Below, piece by piece: positions 1 to 12,800 of a stretch of DNA of 64,000 nt. Within the stretch, counting starts at the first letter, position 1, and the number at the start of each line of letters is the position of its first letter. The position numbers and the translations under genes were made by a program. The notes beneath the pieces are model-generated. The model made no database searches. It saw nothing but the letters and a program-made list of their open reading frames with translations, and was not told the DNA's origin. The DNA is from Crossaster papposus (taxonomy: Eukaryota; Echinodermata; Asteroidea; Velatida; Solasteridae), in the NCBI GenBank assembly GCA_037893245.1, contig JBAIAA010000074.1, positions 1,550,001 to 1,614,000 on the forward strand, written 5' to 3'.

Positions 1-742
1 TTTTCTATTTAATTCAAAGCGGATATTTCAATTTGTGGCACTAATTTTGCAACATTTCTGAACAAAAAAGTGTTTCAAAAATATGTTGCCAATGAAATTT
101 CAGTTTGAAACTTTTACAAAACAATCCAAAGATTAGTATCAGCACAAATCCCCTCCCCCCCTCTCCTCTAAATCAAATCATCCCTTTGTAAATGTTGTAG
201 CTGTTTCTCCACTCCCAGCCCTACCCAATTCTCCAAAATGGGAGGGGCCCTGGATCTCTATTATATACTAAATGAAAGCTTACGTTGTGGGTTTTCTTAC
301 CATGTATATAATTCAATTTCATTTTTCCGCGACATAAGACACCTTTTTGTAGAGCCGGTCACATATACACGGTGTCCATAAAAAAAAAGATACCCATTTT
401 CAAAGTAATATTATTGTAAAACTCCTGAATTTTTCAGAAAAAGTAAAGGTCTGTGGGAAGGGTAGAATGTCCTCTATCAAATGGTACAATGTTCATTATG
501 CCATTGCCATGGATGACTGAACAAACAAGACATTTATGAAAGGCACTAAAATCGGCACTGTACGTGATTCACGCCTAGCCTACAAATTCACGTGCACAAC
601 TTGAGGTAATGGCGTCGCCATGCCGTTGCTAAAGTGGGTGGGGCTTATGGTCAAATCTGGATCGGTATATTGTGTTCATAATGTAAAAATGTTCACCATG
701 TCACATATAAGGTAAAATAAAAAACCTTTTTTCCCATTGTAG
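1..742 (+). other. Intron 3' part with a MITE fragment
   Basis: Noncoding sequence before the first exon. About 235-363 is the right half of the TGTGACC-type inverted-repeat element found whole at 2980-3402, ending GAGCCGGTCACA. A short poly-A lies at about 381-388. No other feature is recognised. Confidence 0.5.
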
Positions 743-893
743 CCGACAGGCATCGCATTTGGCAACTCCTGGCTATACAATGACGACTGTGCTAACCCGA
801 TTGAGCCAGAAACCATTAACATGGGCCCATGTGACAGCTTGAGTGCTGAAAAACGAAAAGAAGTCGAAAATTTCTGTTCTAGATTGTTGACAG
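743..893 (+). CDS. Unit A exon: C8 domain, first half
   Basis: Phase 0 to 1, 151 nt. AG at 741-742 and GT at 894-895. The peptide has the FGNSW signature that opens C8 in this family, followed by a CANP segment and three further Cys-containing stretches. Homologous to the exons at 48027 and 56446. The VWD exons of unit A must lie upstream of the window. Confidence 0.85.
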
Positions 894-3800
894 GTCAGTT
901 ACCATTCAGGCATTTTATCTTTGCATTCCTAATGTGGATTCCAAATCAAACAGTGAACAGCTTTATAAAGGATCAATATACCATTTGTCAGTTGTGCATT
1001 TTTATTGACTGAAGCAGCAAAAGTGTTCAAAAGTGCTCAAAATATTTTGAAAGGTGTTTGACAAACAACCTGATAACGTTTTTAGCTATCTGAATGCTGC
1101 ATAAGCAGAAAAAAACCCACCAATATTGTAAAATTTCGATTTTAATTCAAAATCTGCATTGAGGGCGCCAGCAGATTGCAGCTACTCGCGTGTCACGCAT
1201 TGAAATTACCAATAGTAGCGCCAACGTGTGCGTCACGCGTCATTCGAACACTTGCGCACTCTTTTTTGCAGAAATGTTCAAAAGTGTGTCTCTGAGATGC
1301 ATATTTGTGACACGATCAAGCGGAATGGGTCGGAAGTCGGGGAATTCCAAAAATGAAATGTGTTCTTTGTTGGTATTTAAACAAATTTACATAACTCGAC
1401 AACAAAACATCGTTTCAACATGGGGTTTTCAGTTTTTAAAACGTACAGATGCCCTTTTTATAACTACATGGAAACTCATTTTTTGACCGGGGCTAACATC
1501 CGACTCATTCCGCATGATCGTGTCACATTTAGAAATGGCATTCCTTTGTTATTTTATTCAAAATAACAGCTTGAAAGACGGAATATTTTCACAGCAAGTT
1601 TAAAATCAATAATATTTTTACAAGTAAGCTTTTCAACAGTATTTTGGTTGGTTACTTTTGGTTGGTTACAAAAAATATATTACCCCTGTAAGGGTTCTTG
1701 TTGATAGAAACCCTCTGACTGTCAGCAAATGTTTGCTGAATTCTAGCGTTGCTAAGGGACAACAGTCCGCGTTCGTTTGTAGCCGATGTTTACACATCGA
1801 GGCGATCGCCGATCGTGTGCCTTTGTTATTCTTATTCACCCAATGAATAATGCATTTGCTTCCGAAAACATTTAAATATTCACGGAGTTAGAGATCTTCT
1901 TTGTGCTTTCGTTTTTTTGCACACGAGCGCAATCTGTTCTGGACCAGGCGCGTGATTTTAGAATGATTGATTGGGGGGGGGGGGAATATACGAAGAGACG
2001 TGCGGAATGCGTGTTACTGGGTATTTTTAGACAAGCTATTATGTCATTAAAATAACAAGATTATGTCCAAGATGAGCCCATGCGTGGCTGAAGGCCTGCA
2101 CCAAGTGTGTATTGGTCACTTGTATCCAATCCAATCCAATCCAATCTGCATTTGTAAAGCGCCATCAATCTAGTTGCCTATTCCAAGGCGCTGCCAGGAA
2201 CACCGGGGCAAAGCCCCTCCTCTTAGCGATAAGTGTTACTGTGTTCTTTTACGTGTATTACACAACGCACGGGACCTCCAGCTTAACGTCCCACTCCCAT
2301 CCGAAGGACGAAGCAATAGTGGTTTAATTGCCTTGCTTATTAAGGACACACGTGTCGACACCGGGACTCAAACTCATGCTCTGTGGAACAGAAAACCGGG
2401 TTCTCTTAGGTAAAAAAAACCCTTACTTTTGTAAAAATCTATACTGTAAACAGATAAGGATTATCTACACAGCCACTAACAAATGGTTACATTATAATAA
2501 TGTATAGTTTGGAATTGGTACATTGTGTAGTACATCATCCACCTGGACCATGTGTGAAAAACATTCCCCACTTTGGGAAAGCATTTTTACACTTGTTAAC
2601 ACAATTTTCACACAAGTGGGAAAACCATTTTCACACCTTTTCACACAGGTGCGAACATTTACGTGCAAAATGGGAAAAGGGAATTTGAATGGGAATTAGA
2701 ATTCCTTTCACCCAATTTTCCATAACCATTCACAGTGTTAACTTTCAATTGCACTTTACTGTATCGATCTAGTGAAATAAAATGAGCGTAGCTGGCCAGC
2801 TCTATACCAATAGGCATAGCTAAACTCTGACAGGTACTTATGAATCGAAGATATGATCTACAGATTTAGTTTCACTCCAGTAGACTGTTATTGCTGCAGA
2901 CACCTGCTGTCTGACCTGAACACTTGCAATGATCAGTACAAAACTCTGCACATGCGATATTCTCACTAACGCCACCATTTGTGACCGGCTCTACAAAAAG
3001 GTGTATTATGTTGCCAAAATGAGTTATATACAAGGTTAAAAAAGCCCACATCGTAAGCTTTCATTGGGTATATAATATAGGGCATAGCCCCTTTTTGTGG
3101 AGATATGATGTGTTTATATATTGATTACTTCCTTGAGTTCAAATTACACAACCTAGAAAACAGGCTTTGAAATAGCCGGCTCTGTTGTACTACAACAGAA
3201 CTATGCACACAAAATGGTTGTTTTTTCAATCAAATCAACATTTCTGTGAATAAAACCTGAAACTGTAAGTATTAAAGATGTCATTCATGACAAAAAATGA
3301 AAATCACATTTTGATGAAATGTTCACCCTCTCAACGTTAAGCAGGCCATAACATGATAGTGCACAGCGCGACTTAATACACCTTTTTGTAGAGCCGGTCA
3401 CATTGTTTTTGAGTAGTTTGAAATTTGTATCCGTTCATTTCAGCACATATATTTTCACAGTTTGAATTTGTAAAGTTTTGAACTGACAATTCTCTCTGTG
3501 AATCTTTACAAACTGTGGTTTAATTATTCTGTTTTGTGTGAGAATACATGCATTAATTTCCGCTTGCAATTTATATAGAAAATAAAATAACAGTTGCCGT
3601 TTTATCACTCCATTTATTTTCTGTGTTTACCTCACAGGATCACTGGCTCCGTGTGGTACGCGAAGGACCGCAAACGCTTTTTTTATATTCTGTAACTTCG
3701 ATGTATGTGCTTCCAAATTGGACCCACGATTGTCCTGCATTCACCCAGCGAAGTATGCCTCGGTTTGCAGAAATAACGGCACCCAAATTGAACCGTGGAG

Positions 3801-6800
3801 GTCTGTTGATTACTGCCGTAAGTAGTAATTCTCATCATTGGGGGAACTTTTAGGTTTTTGAAAATGGAAATGAACAGTCGCAACATTTGTATTAAAGAAA
3901 CTAGCAAACCTAGCTTTTCAAATTAAAGGCAGGGTAGACTATTTGTTTGCCTGAATTATCAGGAATGGGTGGATTTGGGGGTTATATTTTATAGTAAATA
4001 TCGTTTAACTGACCTGTTTGAAGTTTTACAATAATGGATGCTAAGAAAAAAAGCAAAAAAAAACGGTGTTCCTTTTCAACTGGCATTAGGCTGTTGTTCT
4101 TGTTTTTTTCGCGATCGCTCTCCGGCAATCGCGAATTTTTACAATAAAATTCAATTTTTCGGAACAATTACAGGATATCTAGTGCAATCATTTTGCTGGA
4201 TGCTAGTTTTGTGCAAAAATATATGGTTATGTAATATATTTACTTGTGTCGACAGATGTCAACTCCGGCAGTTGGTAAAAGCTAATCACATTCCGTTCAG
4301 TTATTGGATCCAAGTCCCTGTTCACACTTTTCCAAAATCTCACGTGTTGGACTTGGGTCGAACTCCCCAAGATTCGTTCACAAGATTTGTTCCCATTTCA
4401 CAAGGACCCAGCCCGAATTCTGCATGGGTACAGTGCTCTAAACTGGTTAAATCGACTTCTGGTTAGAATTAGAGTTGAGATGCTTTGCCCAGTGGACATT
4501 AAAAATATATATAATTGTGAAATAGTGTCAAGTGCGAACATATACCTTGCCGACCTATGTTGAAATAGACCTAGTTTCGATAAACGTAAACTCATGTTGA
4601 TTTTATTGATTTAATGTGGGATGGCTTCTATAGAGGGTGGCCCAACAACACAGACAATCCTACTTTCACTACCCTGAGACCAACAAATACCTATACCAAT
4701 GGATGGAGAATCTTTCTAGAAGAAAAATGACTACCAAGATATCTCGATTTAGGCCAGTAGTTTTAGCTGCACATCCTGTAGCCAGAGGTCCTTTCGCACC
4801 AAGAAATAACTTAACCATGCCCGCGAATATAACATGACATAGGAATTAAATATTTTGTTATAATTTTCTTCTAGAAAGATTTTGCATCCATTAGTATCTG
4901 TAGTTTTTGCCTCAAGGTAGTGGACTCCAGGCGCGGTTCAGAGCCAATATTTTAGGGGGGCTAGACCTTTCGCACGTGTCGTCAACTTCTAACTTTCGCA
5001 GATCAGTATACTTGTTTTCAAAAATGTACTTTTTAGTCCCTTTTTTTTTGGGGGGGGGGGGGGGGGGGGGGGGCTAGACAAAAATTTGGAGCCCCCCCCC
5101 CCCATGATTGTCTGTGGGTTTTTGGGTGGGCCACCCTGATTACAAATACAAGCTATACAGAGTAAAGCCTGCTTGTCTTTTACCTCAATTTGGATGTTAA
5201 CGGTATATAATCTTCTTCGCATTTTTGCCACAGCTGTGGAATGCCCGGAGGGTTCCCAATACAACCCGCGTGCCTCGCCCTGCCCTGAAACCTGTGTTGA
5301 CTTCCGGCGTGGTGTGGAACAAGAGGGGAGAGTGGAAGCGTGCGAATGTAACGAGGGTCTCATTCTTAGCGGCACTGAGTGCGTATCGAAGGCACAATGT
5401 GGATGCTACGATGAGCCAACTGGAAAATATTACCATGTAAGAGTTCAGTCCGTGTTCCTGGCTTTACCATGGAGCAATAAACTAAAAGGAGTTAGAACCC
5501 CTCTTATCTTAATCCGATTAGCGCCCAGGCTCTCCACCGTAGAGAATGCACTGCGCCCAATCATGGCCCAATGCATCAACGGCCAGCCTTTGTGCACAGA
5601 GATGGCCACCGCGTTTTCACTGGTAACCTTACGACTCTCCAAAAGCTGAACCAGCGAATAAACTAGATCAGTAAGCACTGTAATGACAGAAAGCTGAAAT
5701 TGAAATGTTAGTTTCTGTATAATAATACATTTTTCAAAGATTTTAAAAGGCTGAAAAATAACTGAAGCAGACAATGTCGACATGAGGAAAATGGTGATAC
5801 ATGTTGCACTGCGAGCCAAGTAGAGCCAATTGGTGAAATGTGCGTTCTAAAAAACAATCCAACGCGACTGGAATTTCCCGACTTTCCCGCGAGGCCATGG
5901 TGGCGCGTAATCTGATTTAGTTATTTCGCTTTGTTTACTGAGCGAGCTTTGTGGTCGTAAAGCTCATATTGGTGGCCTTCTGTGTTTCCTTTTATCTTAG
6001 GTTGTTCTAACTCCTTCTAGTTTTGTGCTCCATGGCTTTAATAACAAACCTCTGTGCCATGGGTACGATCTAGCTGTGCTATGTTTTCCCATTAACCAGT
6101 TCGCGCTGGATGACGTATATAAACGAAAAAATTCCCCCAAATTCAAAACGGATGACGCATAAACACGCCAAGTTCAAGTTCGGAAATGTATGTCAGCAGC
6201 GCGCAAGGCCGGAAATGCGTGGGTGTGCTTCCCGGCACTATCAGCCTGAACACGCTTCGGATCGAGTTTCGTTAAAAATAATCCCGCCCGTCGGCTCGGC
6301 GATGTTAAAATAATCCCGGCGCGAACTGGTTAAGGGTTGCGCAATCTTAACCCCTGGAATTGTCTAATTTAAATGTGCCATATATTGGGACATTTAAATT
6401 AAGACTGCAGTCGATGCGTTTAATGAGTGCTTTCAGTGTAAACTTTTTTTATATTAATTACTTTTCAAATATTGTTCTTCGTCTCCTATTTTAATTAAAA
6501 ACAAACTCACATACATGTATACTTGTGGGAAAGACCTTTGTTACCCCATTGTAGGGAAGATAGTCTATTGTTCTATTGTATTAACATCGCCACAAGGCTA
6601 TGTGTGGAAGTACAATAATAGCAAATAATTCCAACATGAAATATTTTGCCTTATTTATATATTTTTTTCATTACTGCTTGTACATGTAGTTATCCAAGCT
6701 GACTTTGAACAACCATGAAAGGACCAGATTGAAAGGAACAGTGATGAAAAGGCGTTTTTCGCATTTTGGATACAAACTCGTCATATTGTGCATCACTATG

Positions 6801-9800
6801 TAGGCCTACATATAGCTGAGCCTGTTTTTTATTTAACCAATCAATCATACTGTCATAAACTGTGAGGCCCAAAGACCTTTGGTTGGAACGTGAAAAGTCC
6901 AATAGGCTCTCTATTTAACATTTAACAAGTGACAATGGGTTATCACAGTGATACAGAGTTGTCTCATTATTCGCCGGTTGCAATACTGAAACAAATTGTG
7001 TATCTTTTACAGAGGGATCAACTCTTCATCAACGAAGACTGCACCATGCAGTGCCAATGTAAGTCTGGTCTCCTGGCTTGCGAGGGACTCAGCTGTGATG
7101 AGAATGCTGAATGCACCGTGTCTGAAGGCAGACGAGGGTGTGAATGCTCAGACGGCTACCTGGGCAATGGCTTTGTATGCCAAGGTATGGATCGGTAGCA
7201 TCAACCCAACTCCCCCCAACTCCCCCCAACTCCCCCCAACTCCCCCCAACTCCCCCCAACTCCCCCCAACTCCCCCCAACTCCCCCCCAACACTCCCCCC
7301 CAACTCCCCCCCAACTCTCCCCCCCCCAACTCTCCCCCCCCCAACTCTCCCCCAACTCTCCCCCCCCCCAACTCCCCCCCAACTCCCCCCCAACTCCCCC
7401 CCAACTCCCCCCCAACTCCCCCCCAACTCCCCCCCAACTCCCCCCCCAACTCCCCCAACTCCCCCAACTCCCCCAACTCCCCCAACTCCCCCAACTCCCC
7501 CAACTCCCCCAACTCCCCCAACTCCCCCAACTCCCCCAACTCCCCCAACTCCCCCAACTCCCCCAACTCCCCCAACTCCCCCAACTCCCCCAACTCCCCC
7601 AACTCCCCCAACTCCCCCAACTCCCCCAACTCCCCCAACTCCCCCAACTCCCCCAACTCCCCCAACTCCCCCAACTCCCCCAACTCCCCCAACTCCCCCA
7701 ACTCCCCCAACTCCCCCAACTCCCCCAACTCCCCCAACTCCCCCAACTCCCCCAACTCCCCCAACTCCCCCAACTCCCCCAACTCCCCCAACTCCCCCAA
7801 CTCCCCCAACTCCCCCAACTCCCCCAACTCCCCCAACTCCCCCAACTCCCCCAACTCCCCCAACTCCCCCAACTCCCCCAACTCCCCCAACTCCCCCAAC
7901 TCCCCCAACTCCCCCAACTCCCCCAACTCCCCCAACTCCCCCAACTCCCCCAACTCCCCCAACTCCCCCAACTCCCCCAACTCCCCCAACTCCCCCAACT
8001 CCCCCAACTCCCCCAACTCCCCCAACTCCCCCAACTCCCCCAACTCCCCCAACTCCCCCAACTCCCCCAACTCCCCCAACTCCCCCAACTCCCCCAACTC
8101 CCCCAACTCCCCCAACTCCCCCAACTCCCCCAACTCCCCCAACTCCCCCAACTCCCCCAACTCCCCCAACTCCCCCAACTCCCCCAACTCCCCCAACTCC
8201 CCCAACTCCCCCAACTCCCCCAACTCCCCCAACTCCCCCAACTCCCCCAACTCCCCCAACTCCCCCAACTCCCCCAACTCCCCCAACTCCCCCAACTCCC
8301 CCAACTCCCCCAACTCCCCCAACTCCCCCAACTCCCCCAACTCCCCCAACTCCCCCAACTCCCCCAACTCCCCCAACTCCCCCAACTCCCCCAACTCCCC
8401 CAACTCCCCCAACTCCCCCAACTCCCCCAACTCCCCCAACTCCCCCAACTCCCCCAACTCCCCCAACTCCCCCAACTCCCCCAACTCCCCCAACTCCCCC
8501 AACTCCCCCAACTCCCCCAACTCCCCCAACTCCCCCAACTCCCCCAACTCCCCCAACTCCCCCAACTCCCCCAACTCCCCCAACTCCCCCAACTCCCCCA
8601 ACTCCCCCAACTCCCCCAACTCCCCCAACTCCCCCAACTCCCCCAACTCCCCCAACTCCCCCAACTCCCCCAACTCCCCCAACTCCCCCAACTCCCCCAA
8701 CTCCCCCAACTCCCCCAACTCCCCCCAACCCCCCAACTCCCCCAACCCCCCCAACTCCCCCACCCCCCAACCCCACCCCCCAACCCCCCAACCCCCCAAC
8801 TCCCCCCCCAACTCCCCCAACCCCCCACTCCCCCAACTCCCCCAACTCCCCCAACCCCCCCCAACCCCCCCAACTCCCCCAACCCCCCCAACTCCCCAAC
8901 TCCCCCAACTCCCCCAACCCCCCCAACTCCCCCAACTCCCCCAACTCCCCCAACTCCCCCAACTCCCCCAACTCCCCCAACTCCCCCAACTCCCCCAACT
9001 CCCCCAACTCCCCCAACTCCCCCAACTCCCCCAACTCCCCCAACTCCCCCAACTCCCCCAACTCCCCCAACTCCCCCAACTCCCCCAACTCCCCCAACTC
9101 CCCCAACTCCCCCAACTCCCCCAACTCCCCCAACTCCCCCAACTCCCCCAACTCCCCCAACTCCCCCAACTCCCCCAACTCCCCCAACTCCCCCAACTCC
9201 CCCAACTCCCCCAACTCCCCCAACTCCCCCAACTCCCCCAACTCCCCCAACTCCCCCAACTCCCCCAACTCCCCCAACTCCCCCAACTCCCCCAACTCCC
9301 CCAACTCCCCCAACTCCCCCAACTCCCCCAACTCCCCCAACTCCCCCAACTCCCCCAACTCCCCCAACTCCCCCAACTCCCCCAACTCCCCCAACTCCCC
9401 CAACTCCCCCAACTCCCCCAACTCCCCCAACTCCCCCAACTCCCCCAACTCCCCCAACTCCCCCAACTCCCCCAACTCCCCCAACTCCCCCAACTCCCCC
9501 AACTCCCCCAACTCCCCCAACTCCCCCAACTCCCCCAACTCCCCCAACTCCCCCAACTCCCCCAACTCCCCCAACTCCCCCAACTCCCCCAACTCCCCCA
9601 ACTCCCCCAACTCCCCCAACTCCCCCAACTCCCCCAACTCCCCCAACTCCCCCAACTCCCCCAACTCCCCCAACTCCCCCAACTCCCCCAACTCCCCCAA
9701 CTCCCCCAACTCCCCCAACTCCCCCAACTCCCCCAACTCCCCCAACTCCCCCAACTCCCCCAACTCCCCCAACTCCCCCAACTCCCCCAACTCCCCCAAC

Positions 9801-12800
9801 TCCCCCAACTCCCCCAACTCCCCCAACTCCCCCAACTCCCCCAACTCCCCCAACTCCCCCAACTCCCCCAACTCCCCCAACTCCCCCAACTCCCCCAACT
9901 CCCCCAACTCCCCCAACTCCCCCAACTCCCCCAACTCCCCCAACTCCCCCAACTCCCCCAACTCCCCCAACTCCCCCAACTCCCCCAACTCCCCCAACTC
10001 CCCCAACTCCCCCAACTCCCCCAACTCCCCCAACTCCCCCAACTCCCCCAACTCCCCCAACTCCCCCAACTCCCCCAACTCCCCCAACTCCCCCAACTCC
10101 CCCAACTCCCCCAACTCCCCCAACTCCCCCAACTCCCCCAACTCCCCCAACTCCCCCAACTCCCCCAACTCCCCCAACTCCCCCAACTCCCCCAACTCCC
10201 CCAACTCCCCCAACTCCCCCAACTCCCCCAACTCCCCCAACTCCCCCAACTCCCCCAACTCCCCCAACTCCCCCAACTCCCCCAACTCCCCCAACTCCCC
10301 CAACTCCCCCAACTCCCCCAACTCCCCCAACTCCCCCAACTCCCCCAACTCCCCCAACTCCCCCAACTCCCCCAACTCCCCCAACTCCCCCAACTCCCCC
10401 AACTCCCCCAACTCCCCCAACTCCCCCAACTCCCCCAACTCCCCCAACTCCCCCAACTCCCCCAACTCCCCCAACTCCCCCAACTCCCCCAACTCCCCCA
10501 ACTCCCCCAACTCCCCCAACTCCCCCAACTCCCCCAACTCCCCCAACTCCCCCAACTCCCCCAACTCCCCCAACTCCCCCAACTCCCCCAACTCCCCCAA
10601 CTCCCCCAACTCCCCCAACTCCCCCAACTCCCCCAACTCCCCCAACTCCCCCAACTCCCCCAACTCCCCCAACTCCCCCAACTCCCCCAACTCCCCCAAC
10701 TCCCCCAACTCCCCCAACTCCCCCAACTCCCCCAACTCCCCCAACTCCCCCAACTCCCCCAACTCCCCCAACTCCCCCAACTCCCCCAACTCCCCCAACT
10801 CCCCCAACTCCCCCAACTCCCCCAACTCCCCCAACTCCCCCAACTCCCCCAACTCCCCCAACTCCCCCAACTCCCCCAACTCCCCCAACTCCCCCAACTC
10901 CCCCAACTCCCCCAACTCCCCCAACTCCCCCAACTCCCCCAACTCCCCCAACTCCCCCAACTCCCCCAACTCCCCCAACTCCCCCAACTCCCCCAACTCC
11001 CCCAACTCCCCCAACTCCCCCAACTCCCCCAACTCCCCCAACTCCCCCAACTCCCCCAACTCCCCCAACTCCCCCAACTCCCCCAACTCCCCCAACTCCC
11101 CCAACTCCCCCAACTCCCCCAACTCCCCCAACTCCCCCAACTCCCCCAACTCCCCCAACACCCCCAACACCCCCAACACCCCCAACACCCCCAACACCCC
11201 CAACACCCCCAACACCCGGTCCCGATGCACAGCCCTACTAAAAGTTGTCCAAAGGCAAAGGTAACAACTTGGATTATTGCCATTATTGAAAAACCATTGA
11301 GTTGTAATTGTGTATGCATTGATGATGTTCTTGTTGTTTTTGCAGAGACCCCTTGCATTGGTGTGGTGTGTGGAAATAATGGAACATGTCTTCCAGGACC
11401 TAATGACCTGTATAGTTGCTTCTGCCCATCTGGATTCGCTGGGGAACACTGCGAAGTCGGTAAAGGTCTATTGTTTTGTGTACACATCAGAAGTCATCAC
11501 AAAAGTCCACCACAAGTGTCCACCACAAACGTCCACCACAAACGTCCACCACCAACGTCCACCACAAACGTCCACCACCAACGTCCACCACAAACCTCCA
11601 CCACAAAAGTCCACCACAAACCTCCACCACAAACCTCCACCACAAACCTCCACCACAAACCTCCACCACAAACCTCCACCACAAACCTCCACCACAAACC
11701 TCCACCACAAACCTCCACCACAAACCTCCACCACAAACCTCCACCACAAACCTCCACCACAAACCTCCACCACAAACGTCCACCACAAAGGTCCACCACA
11801 AAAGTTTACCACCAAACGTCCACCACCAAACGTCCACCACCAAAATCCATCACATTCCAGTGCACTCACAAGTCCTCTCAAAGGAAACAGGGGCAGGCCC
11901 GTCGCAAGGGGTTGTCCCAGTGTGGTTAGCCAGTTTTAATGTTTAAAACATATGGCATTATAACTATTCAAAGTGTCATAGACCAGACTTCATAGGAGTC
12001 CACATTTAATGTGACACTGAAAAGCGTTTAAAACTTGCTGGGCCCTGTTTTATCAGGCCATGTGTGACCAGTCGACCTATTTCTTTTGCGGTCAACGGGT
12101 CCCTCAACGACCACTTCCTTCATCCTTATTTGAAAACACTTTTACACATCATTCCGGTATCGATTAAATTCGATCCTCATGTCATAGCCCATTCAACCTT
12201 GTGTTAGTGCGCCCGCTGGCGATAGCGCTCCTGTATATAATACATTCCATTCTTTTTGAGTATCCCATTTAACTTTGTGATAGTGCGCCCTCTGGCGATA
12301 GCGCTCTTTATAAATTTGTGTTTGTAAATACATTCCTTACAGCGCTATGCAAATTTGCACATGTGCGCGATGCAAGCCGCATTGCGAATGCCATCCACGT
12401 TTTGTCACGTAAATTTAGCGTTAGTGTTTGTCTTCCATTTTTTTAGCAGCACTTGCGTAACATCATGCGTTGGCCAGGCACAAGCCTTGTGATAGAAATG
12501 CACAAGTTTAGGCAGAGCAGCTCCGAACTCCGTGAAGAGCACTTCAAAATACACTGGCTATTTTGCCTGCATTGCATATTGCAATATACATTGTGTATTC
12601 ACACTCGTTGTGAATATTGTTTTGCACTGCTGGTTGTGAAACCGCATGTGTATTTAAATTTACACTCGTAACGTCCTGAGTGTTGGTGCTGGCTTGTTGG
12701 CATCAGGAGTGGCACGGATCGTGGAAGGCTGCATGGTATGTTTCAACTTTATTTTTGTTTATATCGGTATTTTATAATGTCTTTCCATGTAAAAATAAAC

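Noticed and set aside
5041-5103. Regulatory G-quadruplex
   Set aside because: It is a homopolymer G tract next to a C tract whose length may be an assembly artefact; no other sign of function.
6996-11487. Five overlapping open frames of 600 to 1433 codons on both strands
   Set aside because: They arise because the 9-bp minisatellite period is divisible by three and contains no stop in any frame. The array lies between two well-defined exons.
11468-11946. Open frames rich in HHK/PPPQTSTT or GGG/WWTFVV
   Set aside because: Products of the 13-bp repeat, which is open in all frames.
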